From Rebecca billardiae RCC1528 (lineage: Eukaryota > Haptophyta), in NCBI GenBank assembly GCA_965240325.2, contig OZ251222.1:806001-870000 (forward strand): a stretch of DNA of 64,000 bases, given 5' to 3'. The notes under the pieces were generated by a model that saw nothing but the letters and a program-made list of their open reading frames with translations, was not told where the DNA came from and did no database searches. Shown in pieces: positions 42,150 to 51,669 of this stretch; position 1 is the stretch's first letter, and every line of letters starts with the position of its first letter. A program made the translations under genes and the position numbers.

Positions 42150-43446
42150 ATGGCCCGCGGTGCAGGGCGGAGCGCGCAGCGTGGAGCCCGCACCAGCGGG
42201 CCCGAACCACGTTTCAAAAAGATCTTTGATCAAGAAAAAAGGGACGGGGGGCGGCGGAAAAAAAGGGACGGGGGGCGATTTTTAGGGCTGGCGGAGACCG
42301 AGTTTCGAGTTTTTGAGATCGCATTGAGAGGTCTATCAGGCCAAAAAAAAGCGCGCCCAGCTGATTCCCTTAAGTAAAGTGCGATCTGGACGTCAGCTGG
42401 ACGTGACATTAGTGTAACGGTTCGTTACGAGCGAATCGTACTCGTCTTCCCGGATCGCGTGACGTCCGGACTGGGCCACATCCGGATCGTCGGAGGTGAG
42501 TGGTGACGTGCCCCGGCACGATGGGCGATGGCGGATATGCGGGACGGCGCCTGCACGTGCCTCCGGACCCGCCTCCCGCTTGCTGCTCACGCAGTCAGCT
42601 GCGACCGTGGCGCATGATCGCAGAAGCAGTGCCGGCAGTACGGCCTGCATCAGCTAGTGCCGCGCCGTCGTGGCGCGCGCGGTACGGTTGCGCGTTTGCA
42701 GCGCTCGCCGCTCGGGCTCGGCGACGGCACGCGCGTGCGGCTCAGGTGTGTCAAATGCGGTCTCGTCGGCGCGCTTTCGCCTGCCACCTCGTGCACCCGT
42801 GCCGCCAGTTTCATCGTCTTCATGAGGACTGCTGCTGCTGTCGCCATCCGCTCTCCATCACCCCGAGTCGCCGGTCGCGCGGCGCGCGCGGTAGGCACTA
42901 GGCAGGGCGTACGGTCACTCACCCGTGCAACGGGTCAAGTGGCCAGAGTACGTCTGGTCGTTGGCTGGCACGGGCCGCAGCGCTAAAGCACCCTGCTGTC
43001 ACACCCGACTCCTTCAGTACTCCGAGCTCCGCGGCACGACTCACTCGGCACGATCGCGGACGGGTCGGATCCGAGCTGATCAGCCAGAGTTGGACACAGT
43101 TTGGCAGCTACTAGTAGTAATTCCGATGCCGATGGCACGATCGCGGACGGGTCGGATCCGAGCTGATCAGCCAGTTGGACATTTGGCAGCTAGTTGTCAG
43201 ACGGACGTCCGATTTGACGACCGGTGCCGGGTGCGGTCTCAGGTCCGCTGCTGTGATTGTGTGAAGTGTGAATGAGTCTCGCGGTCGCGCAGGCAGGGCG
43301 ACGGTCGGACTAATATAGCTTCAGTCATCTCAGAACCGACTTCAACTGGCGAACTGCCACTACGGCGGAGAGCCGCGATTGCACGGCCACCGCGGGCCCC
43401 CAACTGCGTTGATTCTATGCAGAAAAGGACCGCGGAACGCGGTCAT
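42150..43446 (+). mobile_element. R1 dispersed element, copy C (tandem copy 1)
   Basis: 1297 bp from ATGGCCCGCGGTGCAGGGCG to the terminal hairpin GACCGCGGAACGCGGTCAT. It is nearly identical to copy D over its whole length. The main differences are a 4-bp insertion near 42498 and an 87-bp-period internal duplication (GGCACGATCGCGGACGGGTC ... at 43047-43087 and 43134-43174) present only here. Contains a GATCTTTGATC palindrome and a duplicated AAAGGGACGGGGGGCG block near 42237-42275. No transposase-like frame: the parallel frames in both copies simply reflect sequence identity. Confidence 0.85.
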
Positions 43447-43478
43447 ATATATATATATATAGATAACGCTGTTAAGTT

Positions 43479-44683
43479 ATGGCCCGCGGTGCAGGGCGGA
43501 GCGCGCAGCGTGGAGCCCGCACCAGCGGGCCCGAACCACGTTTCAAAAAGATCTTTGATCAAGAAAAAAGGGACGGGGGGCGGCGGAAAAAAAGGGACGG
43601 GGGGCGATTTTTAGGGCTGGCGGAGACCGAGTTTCGAGTTTTTGAGATCGCATTGAGAGGTCTATCAGGCCAAAAAAAAGCGCGCCCAGCTGATTCCCTT
43701 AAGTAAAGTGCGATCTGGACGTCAGCTGGACGTGACATTAGTGTAACGGTTCGTTACGAGCGAATCGTACTCGTCTTCCCGGATCGCGTGACGTCCGGAC
43801 TGGGCCACATCCGGATCGTCGGAGGTGTGACGTGCCCCGGCACGATGGGCGATGGCGGATATGCGGGACGGCGCCTGCACGTGCCTCCGGACCCGCCTCC
43901 CGCTTGCTGCTCACGCAGTCAGCTGCGACCGTGGCGCATGATCGCAGAAGCAGTGCCGGCAGTACGGCCTGCATCAGCTAGTGCCGCGCCGTCGTGGCGC
44001 GCGCGGTACGGTTGCGCGTTTGCAGCGCTCGCCGCTCGGGCTCGGCGACGGCACGCGCGTGCGGCTCAGGTGTGTCAAATGCGGTCTCGTCGGCGCGCTT
44101 TCGCCTGCCACCTCGTGCACCCGTGCCGCCAGTTTCATCGTCTTCATGAGGACTGCTGCTGCTGTCGCCATCCGCTCTCCATCACCCCGAGTCGCCGGTC
44201 GCGCGGCGCGCGCGGTAGGCACTAGGCAGGGCGTACGGTCACTCACCCGTGCAACGGGTCAAGTGGCCAGAGTACGTCTGGTCGTTGGCTGGCACGGGCC
44301 GCAGCGCTAAAGCACCCTGCTGTCACACCCGACTCCTTCAGTACTCCGAGCTCCGCGGCACGACTCACTCGGCACGATCGCGGACGGGTCGGATCCGAGC
44401 TGATCAGCCAGTTGGACATTTGGCAGCTAGTTGTCAGACGGACGTCCGATTTGACGACCGGTGCCGGGTGCGGTCTCAGGTCCGCTGCTGTGATTGTGTG
44501 AAGTGTGAATGAGTCTCGCGGTCGCGCAGGCAGGGCGACGGTCGGACTAATATAGCTTCAGTCATCTCAGAACCGACTTCAACTGGCGAACTGCCACTAC
44601 GGCGGAGAGCCGCGATTGCACGGCCACCGCGGGCCCCCAACTGCGTTGATTCTATGCAGAAAAGGACCGCGGAACGCGGTCAT
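43479..44683 (+). mobile_element. R1 dispersed element, copy D (tandem copy 2)
   Basis: 1205 bp with the same start and end as copy C, separated from it by 32 bp of TA-rich sequence. The near-identity points to recent tandem duplication or back-to-back insertion. It is followed by AT-rich DNA and then the stop of the Abitram gene 64 bp downstream, so it lies in that gene's 3' flank. Confidence 0.85.
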
Positions 44684-44746
44684 TTATAATAAATTTTGAA
44701 TTGTTATTAATAACGGAACGGTTATTACAGCTATAATACTGAATAT

Positions 44747-45490
44747 TCAGAGTCCAGCCGGTTCCTGGGACCCTGCAGCCTGACACTCAGACTGCTCGCC
44801 GGGTTCAATGCCAGCAGGCCGCGGATGCTCGTCGCGTTCGGGCCGTTCGGCAGCCGGTGCTGCCGCGGCATTGTGCGACACGTGGTCGCTGGCGTCCTTG
44901 CTCTCTCGAGCGCGCTTGCGTGATTCCTCGCGTCGCTCGCGCTCGCGCTCGATACTCTCTAGCTTCTGCTCGAGACGTTCTTTGAGAGTCCCCCTGTCAC
45001 CCGTCAGGCGCTCACTCTCCTTCGGAAAGATCACAGCCAAGTACACTTCGTCGGTGGGCAGCTTGTTCAAGAGCTCGGGCTGCTCGACCAGGGCCTCGTT
45101 GACCTCGATGAGGATGCCGCGGATGCACGCGCGCATCATGTGCGTGGAGCCGTCGCTACACGTGATGACGCACAGCTTGTCGTCCTCCTGCATGAACTGG
45201 CCACCGCGCTTGCGCTTGCCCACGACTTCGTTCTTGGTGAGGTCGCGCTTCCCGGCCTCGAAGCTCACGCTGATGACCGAGCGCGACTCGGCGAACATGG
45301 GGTGCGTTGGCGCCACACCGACGACCACTACGCCATTGGAGTGGTTGTGTACCACCTGATGCAGCAGCGCCGAGGTCGCCGAGGCGTAGGTGCGCTCCAC
45401 CGCGTTCGCAAACTTGGGCCGTGTCGAGCGAGCTTGGGCCGTCGCCATCGCCGGAGCAGGAGCTGGCGGAGCTCCGCGCCCCCGTATCAT
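44747..45490 (-). CDS. Abitram (FAM206A/Simiate) family protein
   Basis: 247 residues, single exon; the internal Met at residue 15 (MATAQARSTRPKFANAVER) is an equally good start. The family core is clear: HSNGVVVVGVAPTHPMF, EVVGKRKRGGQFMQEDDKLC, CSDGSTHMMRACIRGILIEV, NEALVEQPELLNKLPTDEVY and LAVIFPKESE. It has the glycine-cleavage-H-protein-like fold of animal Abitram, a nuclear actin-binding transcription modulator. A charged Glu/Arg helix and a low-complexity tail replace the animal C-terminus. It is divergently paired with the DCD gene, 262 bp between starts. Confidence 0.85.
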   Translation of the reverse strand: MIRGRGAPPAPAPAMATAQARSTRPKFANAVERTYASATSALLHQVVHNHSNGVVVVGVAPTHPMFAESRSVISVSFEAGKRDLTKNEVVGKRKRGGQFMQEDDKLCVITCSDGSTHMMRACIRGILIEVNEALVEQPELLNKLPTDEVYLAVIFPKESERLTGDRGTLKERLEQKLESIERERERREESRKRARESKDASDHVSHNAAAAPAAERPERDEHPRPAGIEPGEQSECQAAGSQEPAGL

Positions 45491-45752
45491 TTCTCACTGT
45501 CTGACTGACTTCATTGAGCCAGTCATCCCTCTATGAGCGTGATGACGTGCTCACTCACACAACAGTCAACACTTACGTGGCGAGCGGGGCTCTGCTTGCG
45601 ACTCGGCGGCAGCAGGGGCCGCGCGCGCAGCGGGCGTTCGGCCGCGGCCCACGCGACCGCCTCGCAAGCGTGCCGAAAGGGCCCTGAAGCGCCTCCCCCC
45701 GCTCCACACACCAGGTGCCGCGCCTCGCGCTCACCGACTCCAAGGACCGAAG
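45491..45752. promoter_or_regulatory. Shared upstream region of Abitram-like and DCD genes
   Basis: 262 bp between two divergent start codons. Contains GTGAGTGAGC-like words and GC boxes, but no motif I can assign. Bidirectional promoter inferred from spacing. Confidence 0.35.
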
Positions 45753-48224
45753 ATGTCGCTGCCGCTACTCCGCGTGGTGAGCACCCCCGCCGGTGCGGGC
45801 GACGAGTCTTCCCGAGACCCAGCGGTCGCCCCACCGGGGTGCAAGCATGTCGTCATCGACGCGTGCGCCGGCTGGGCGGAGCTCCAGGTGGCCCTGCACG
45901 CAGCGGTGGTGGCTGCGCTGGACGGCCGGCCAGCTGGGCAGGGCGACGCGTTCAGCGCGCTGCGTGCTCTCGTGGGCGCCGACACCGTCATCCTCGTGCG
46001 CGCTCTCCCGGCGGTCGGCGCCGCTGCCGCGCCGCACGTGCACCGTCTGTTTGAGACGGCTGTGCGCGCTCTCTCACACGGTGACGGCAAGCACAGCTTG
46101 ACGATCGTGCTCGAGGGCTGGGCGGAGGCGCAGGTGCTTGCGCCTACGATGGGCGTGGCCGCCGCCGTGCGCCCGTTCCGCAGCTCCCAGCCAGCCGCGC
46201 CCGTCGCGGCGGCGCCTCAGCCCACGCCGGCGGTCGCGGCCGCGCTGCCCGTCGCAGCGGCGGCCGTGGCGACCGCGCGGGCGGAGACGTCGGCGTCGTC
46301 CGGCACCTGGGCGGATGACGTCGAGGCCGATGGCGCGCACAGCGCGCCGCCGCCGGCACCGCCGGCGCGGGCGCCGACCGCTCCGCCGGTTACGCCTGCG
46401 CCGCAGCCTCCGACGGCCGCGCCGCCGCGGCAGGCCGCGCCGCCGGAGCCGACGCCTGCGGTGCCCTCGGCCGCTGCGCTCGAGGCGCAGGCGCGGGCGG
46501 ATGAGGCGGCGGCGGCCGCTCTGATGGATGACGCGCACGACCCGGACCTCGCGGCAGCGACCGCCGCGTCCGCGGAGGAGGACAGCTGGGTCACGGTCGA
46601 CACGAAGAAGAGCAGGCGAACCAAAGGCGCAGGCGGCGAGGGCGGAACTGGGGTGGGCGCGGGCGCGAGCGGCGGCGCCGGCTCCGGCGGGGCCGGTGGT
46701 GGCAGCTCGGTCTCGCCGCCCGTCGCGCGCGGGGGCGGCGGCCGGCCCGCTGAGCGCGACGACCGGCGCGGCGGTCGCGAGCCGCGTGCGGCGGGCGACG
46801 CCAACGGGCGGCGCGACGGTGCGCGCGCCGCGCGCCCTCCGCGCCTCCCATGCGCCGCCGCCCTGCGCGCGCGCGCGCCAGCGGGGGCTGCTGAGCTGGC
46901 CCTCCATACATACGCACTCGGCGTGCCGACGCCCCTCCCGCCGCATAGCGAGGGGCCCGCATCCGCGCGTGACGGCTCACACGGGCGCGCCCTGCGCACC
47001 ACCGCCCGCGCGCGCGCTCGTGCACAGGTGGGCGCCCGCCGTCCGAGCGCCGTGACGATCGGCGCGCCGCCCGCGCTGACGATGGCGGGCGCCGCAACGG
47101 CGTGGGCGGACCGGCCGGGAGGGAAGGTGGCGGGCGCGGCCCGCCGTCTGCACCGCTCGTGATCACGCCCGGCCCGGTGCCCGACGACCTTGGCGCGTTC
47201 GAGGACGGCATGATCTTCGGCTGCAAGAAGGAGACCTCCGGGGAGAACGAGCGGCGCGGGCTGCTCGGCCTCCCTGTGCATCACATCAAGACGGTGCGTG
47301 TGCGCGCGTGTTGCGTGCGCGTGTGTGTGTGCGTGTGCGCGCGTGTTGCGTGCGCGTGTGTGTGTCTGCGCGTGTGTGTGTGCGTGTGTGTGCGTGTTGC
47401 GTGCGCGCGTGTGTGTGCGTGTGCGTGTGTGTGCGCGCGCGCGCGCGTCTGTGTTTGCGTGTGTGTGCGCAGGCCACGGCAGGCGGGCCAGAGTGTGTGC
47501 GAGCGTGTGGTGCCGCGCGGCTGTGGCGCGGGCTGCACCGAGCGCTGTGCACGCGCTGCCGCTGCCGCCACGGCACGGCCTGCACCGGCCGCGCGGCGCG
47601 GCTGTGCGCCTGCGTGCCGCCTCGGCGCGCTCCAACCATCGCCTCCCGCCGCGCGCGCCCGTTCGCGCGCGCGCGCCTCCGCCGCGCCGCGCCGCACAGG
47701 TTGAGCGCATCCAGCCGGGGCGCACGGCGCTCTTCGTCTTCCACTACAACTCGCGCGAGCTGCACGCGCTGTACGCGCCCACGTGCAAGGGCGGGCTCAA
47801 CATCGAGAAGGACGCATACGTCGAGATCGCGAAGAAGCTGTCGCACAAGCACGGTAGCGTGCAGCCGCCGCACCCGGAGGGCGGCTCGCCCTTCCCCGCG
47901 CAGGTCCGGTACCGGACCGTGTTCCAGTTCACGCCGCTGCAGGAGTGGCAGTGGCAGCACGTCGTCGAGTACCAGAAGTTCACGCACCACTTCAAGTTCT
48001 GGCTCGAGAAGGCGCAGGTGGAGCAGCTCCTGGCGCTCTTCCGTCAGAACCACGGCAAGCCGCAGCCGCCGCGCCCGGTGCGGCGCGACGACGAGCGCCG
48101 CTCGCAGCCGCAGGCGGACGGGCAGCGATCCGCGGCCGATGCGAAGGGTGGCGCTGTCGGCGGCACGGAGCAGCCCGCGGCGCCAAAGCCAGCGGCGGCG
48201 GCGGCTGCGGAGGCGAGCAGCTGA
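45753..48224 (+). CDS. DCD (development and cell death) domain protein
   Basis: Exons 45753-46818, 47028-47293 and 47700-48224 encode 618 residues. The N-terminal ~130 residues are globular and unassigned (HVVIDACAGWAELQVALHAA). A long Ala/Pro-rich linker and a Gly/Arg/Asp-rich RGG-like segment follow. The DCD domain at about 409-557 shows GMIFGCKKETSGENERRGLL, GLPVHHIKT|VERIQPGRTALFVF, HYNSRELHALYAPT, GGLNIEKDAY and SPFPAQVRYRTVFQFTPLQE. Intron 2 (406 nt) interrupts the domain between KT and VE and is packed with GTGTGCGC repeats; intron 1 is 209 nt. The DCD domain was described in plants in stress and cell-death proteins; the alga's function is unknown. The RGG-like linker hints at RNA binding. 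Confidence 0.85.
47296..47475 (+). repeat. Imperfect GT/GC simple repeat inside DCD intron 2
   Basis: Alternating purine-pyrimidine sequence (GTGTGTGCGTGTGCGCGCG) runs from the donor site for about 180 bp. Z-DNA-prone and probably the reason for this intron's greater length. Confidence 0.85.
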
Positions 48225-48861
48225 GCCTCCGCTTCCCTTCTCTCCGCGAATCTTCGCATGCTGCACGCACACATGTCGTGCGTGTGTGCCCCGGCGCTGT
48301 ACGGCACGCCCCCCCTCTCCATGAGCCCCCGACGCACACGCACACGCAGACCCGCTCGACCTGTGCCAGCGTGCGGCAGGGCCCCGCCGCCTGCTACCGG
48401 ACGTCTTGCGTCCTCCGAGGGAGCGCGATGCGGCGATGCCCGCCCCGGGCACTCGCCCGGCCCCGATGCCGACTTGATGCAGCTCAAGACTTACAGTTTA
48501 TTTGTTTTAACGTGCGTAAGGCTCACGGTGGCAGGTTGCCGCGCCATCCTTCATCGCACGCTCTCCGAAGAGAAGGGCTCCGCTGGCTAACCAGTTTAGT
48601 GTTTACGCTACTAACTAGTCGTATCGTATAGTAGCAGCTCCGAACCTGAGGCGGCCACCGCGTGACCAGGCGGACTGAACCGTCTGACGGGACGACTACA
48701 ATCTACATTTAACGTACGGTCATTGAATAATCATCGTCAATCAACCGACGTTACAACCGTCGTGCATCAACTGAGTTGACCCGGCTGGCCGGCTGGGACC
48801 GTCACCGATGTCGACGATGATACAGTGTAACAGTGACGACTCTGACGACAGCGATCCGCCA
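48225..48861. other. Convergent intergenic region
   Basis: Lies between the stops of the DCD gene (plus) and the RabGAP gene (minus). GC falls after 48480. No gene, terminator motif or repeat recognised; expected to hold both 3' UTRs. Confidence 0.5.
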
Positions 48862-51402
48862 TCAGACCAGCCCGGTGACGGACGCAATCTCCTTTGCGCG
48901 CACCTCTGTGAGGTGCTCGCGGTTGTGCTTGCGCATGGCGTCGAGCAAAGCGCGCTGTGCCTTGTCGGCGCCGCGGAAGCACGCGGCCCCGAGCAGCGCG
49001 TCCGCGTCCCACTCCTCGCGTCCGAGCGCGCTGAGAAGCTCGGCGACCTCGTGCATCGTGCTCGCCGCCATCAGCTGCTTCGCGCCGAACTTCATCAGCG
49101 CGGCGCCCACGAGCGAGAGCACGAGCGGCCCGTCGAAGAGCAGCACGTCCCACACGCGCAGGACGGTCTCCGAGGGCAGCGAGGTGGCGAACAGGCTCAT
49201 GAACCAGGGGGTGGTGACGAAGGAGGTGGGCATGCCCACCTCCTCGATGTGCGCGGCGAGCTGCGGCAGGATCGCCACGAGCAGCCGGTTGAAGCTCTCC
49301 TGCTGCGCGCAGATCCCCTCCATCTGGTACGAATAAAAGTCGGGCGCGAGCCGCTCGACCAAACACGACAGCAGCCAGAAGGAGCACTCCTCGTCGAACG
49401 ACGTCGCGACGAGGAGCATGGCGCAGACGTAGTTGAGCGCCTGGCAGTACCCGACGCGGGGGCAGTGCAGCGCGAACGCGAGCAGCACGCGCCGCAGCGC
49501 CGCGCGGCCGAGGCTCTCGTCCGTCGCAAAGTGCGGGTGGCGCGGGTAGGTGCGGTGCAAGTCGCGCTCGACCTCGGAGGCGACGCAGCGGGGCACGACG
49601 TGCACCGCTTTGGCGCAGAGGACGTCGTAGTAGCCCGGCAGCCGGTGGAGGTAGCGCTGGGCGCCGGAGGCGCGGAGCCACACGCGCACGCGCAGGCACG
49701 GCGGCACGCCCCGCCACACAAGCCAGTCCGGAGGCGGCGGCGGCTCGGCGGACAGTCCGGCCCGCTCACCACCCGCCAGCCAGCGCTGCCAGCCGCGCTC
49801 GGCCGCGAGCGCGGACTCGCTGACCCCGGAGTGGCGAGGGCGGCGGTGGAGCCACGCGGCGAAGCTCGATGCCTCGCTCTCGGTGAGCACGAAGCCGTGC
49901 TGGTCGGTCATCGACACGGCCGAGCCCTCCGCGCTCACCGGCGTGCCCGCGGCCGAGGACGCCGCGAGCACAGCCTCGCTGATCGCGCCGCCCGGCGGGC
50001 GCGGCGAGAGCGTCGCGCGGGGCAGCGGCGACTGCGGCTCGGGGGGCGGGCCGTCGAGGTGCGGCGAGGCGGCGCCGATGCGGAGCGAGGTCTGGCACGC
50101 AGCGTACAGCGCGAGGAAGCGGAGCCAGCGGTCGAGCTCGTGCGCGCCCGTGCAGTAGAACACGCGCTCCTCGTAGGCGGGCCCGCTGAGGTTGGGCGGC
50201 GACAACTGCTTCAGGCCGGCTCGGCGCGGCGGCGCGGCCGGCACGTACCACGCGATGACGAAGCCGAAGAGCATCCGCGCGTCGCGCCGAGCCGAGCGCT
50301 GCGCCGCGCCCGTGAGCGTGGCCACGGAGTTCGCGCGGCGCGGGCCGTCCGCGGGCGCGCGCGCCTCGAGAGAGAGCGTCGTCGCCGCCTGCGACAGCCG
50401 ACGCGTGCCCCGGAGTGGCACGCGCGCGAGGTCGAAGCTGGTGGGCGCGCGCGCGGCCGCCGCGGAGACCGCCGCGGCGATCAGCCGCCACTCGGCCTCC
50501 GCCTGGTCGTCGGGCAGCGCGAGGCGCAGCACGGCGCCGCGGAGCGAGATGTCCAGCTTGGACGAGCGCGCCGCGCCGCGCACCCGCGCCTCGGGCGCCG
50601 ACGCGTAGACCTGCAGCCAGCCGTCCGAGGTGATCCGACACCAGAGCTGCTTCCACGCGCTCGTGCGCCGGCCGCGCTTGAGCAGCCAGCCGGAGCAGAG
50701 CTCCTCGCAGCCGGCGCTCGGCCGGCGCGAGCGCGCCGCTGCGAGCGGCGGCTCAAGCTCGGCGTCGGCGCCCTCGCTCGACGCGGTGCTCACGCGCGCG
50801 CGCTGGCTCCGCCGCCGTCGCAACGAGCTGCTTTGGCGGCGCGACAGCGGCCGCCCATCGAGCACGACGCCCTCGCGCGCCGAGAGCGCGACGAGGGAGT
50901 GCCGAGCGCCCGAGTCAAGGTCGCGCGCCTCGTACATCAGGTCCACGTCGGCGATCGACAGCGTCATCCCGCTGTCCAGGTCGACGATGCGCGACCACGC
51001 GGGCGACTCGTGTGGCTCGCTCCCCTCGCCGCCCGACTCGGAGCCCGTCGTCTCCTCCTCGTCGTCGGCGAGCACGAAGTCGTCGGCGTCCTCCGCGTCC
51101 TCGTCCTCGTACTCGCCCTCGTACGCGTCCTCCTCCTCCTCCTCGTCGTCAATATCAACGCCCACCTCGCCGTCAACCTCCCCGTTCGGCTCGCCGCCGT
51201 CGCGCGCCTCGCGCTGCGCATGCTCGCCGCGGCGCCGCTGCTCGCTCAGGAGATCATCCCCGTCGGCGGAAGCTCTCGCACTCTCGTCAGAAGCGGCAGC
51301 CTCGGGAGCGTGCGCCCTTTCTGGGAGGGAGACGGGCGTGCGTAGTGATCCCCACAAGGCTGCTTCCGCGGCCGCCGCGGGCGCAGCATCAGGGGTGGCC
51401 AT
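48862..51402 (-). CDS. PH-TBC domain RabGAP
   Basis: 846 residues from MATPDAAP at 51402; a longer in-frame extension upstream overlaps the divergent neighbour and is Arg/Ala noise. Order: acidic stretch (about 84-120), a PH domain split by an insertion (starting CSGWLLKRGRRTSAWKQLWC at about 234, ending ERVFYCTGAHELDRWLRFLA at about 430), then a TBC domain at about 560-770. TBC hallmarks are WRGVPPCLRVRVWLRA, ERDLHRTYPRH (catalytic Arg finger, D..R), GYCQALNYVCAML (Gln finger), FVTTPWFMSLFATSLP and LRVWDVLLFDG. It should stimulate GTP hydrolysis on a Rab and act on endomembranes through the PH domain. Overall layout recalls TBC1D2-type proteins. No intron is needed. Confidence 0.9.
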   Translation of the reverse strand: MATPDAAPAAAAEAALWGSLRTPVSLPERAHAPEAAASDESARASADGDDLLSEQRRRGEHAQREARDGGEPNGEVDGEVGVDIDDEEEEEDAYEGEYEDEDAEDADDFVLADDEEETTGSESGGEGSEPHESPAWSRIVDLDSGMTLSIADVDLMYEARDLDSGARHSLVALSAREGVVLDGRPLSRRQSSSLRRRRSQRARVSTASSEGADAELEPPLAAARSRRPSAGCEELCSGWLLKRGRRTSAWKQLWCRITSDGWLQVYASAPEARVRGAARSSKLDISLRGAVLRLALPDDQAEAEWRLIAAAVSAAAARAPTSFDLARVPLRGTRRLSQAATTLSLEARAPADGPRRANSVATLTGAAQRSARRDARMLFGFVIAWYVPAAPPRRAGLKQLSPPNLSGPAYEERVFYCTGAHELDRWLRFLALYAACQTSLRIGAASPHLDGPPPEPQSPLPRATLSPRPPGGAISEAVLAASSAAGTPVSAEGSAVSMTDQHGFVLTESEASSFAAWLHRRPRHSGVSESALAAERGWQRWLAGGERAGLSAEPPPPPDWLVWRGVPPCLRVRVWLRASGAQRYLHRLPGYYDVLCAKAVHVVPRCVASEVERDLHRTYPRHPHFATDESLGRAALRRVLLAFALHCPRVGYCQALNYVCAMLLVATSFDEECSFWLLSCLVERLAPDFYSYQMEGICAQQESFNRLLVAILPQLAAHIEEVGMPTSFVTTPWFMSLFATSLPSETVLRVWDVLLFDGPLVLSLVGAALMKFGAKQLMAASTMHEVAELLSALGREEWDADALLGAACFRGADKAQRALLDAMRKHNREHLTEVRAKEIASVTGLV

Positions 51403-51669
51403 CGCGGCCGGGCGCCGCCCAGTGCTCTGCAGGCTGTGTCCGGCCAAGGTCCGGCGCTGGGCGTGAACGTGGTGGCTCCGCGTCGTCGCAGGACTTCGTT
51501 CGGGCCAACTGGCGTCGGTGTCGTCCAACCGTGAAAAGTGGAAACAGCAATTCGTGCTTGCTGGTTTTGCAGCTGCCTGATTCGTGCGCGCGCGCCTCAT
51601 CGTCGGCCTCTGCCCACCGCAGCCTCGCCCACTTCCCGCACGTGAGCGGCTCGCGCCCCTCCGCATACG
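51403..51669. promoter_or_regulatory. Shared upstream region of RabGAP and coiled-coil genes
   Basis: 267 bp between divergent start codons, visibly less GC-rich (AAAAGTGGAAACAGCAATTCG near 51533-51553) than both coding regions. Bidirectional promoter inferred. Confidence 0.35.

Noticed and set aside
42500-44310. Duplicated small frames inside R1 copies C and D
   Set aside because: Identical because the DNA is duplicated; no synonymous-biased difference or domain supports coding.
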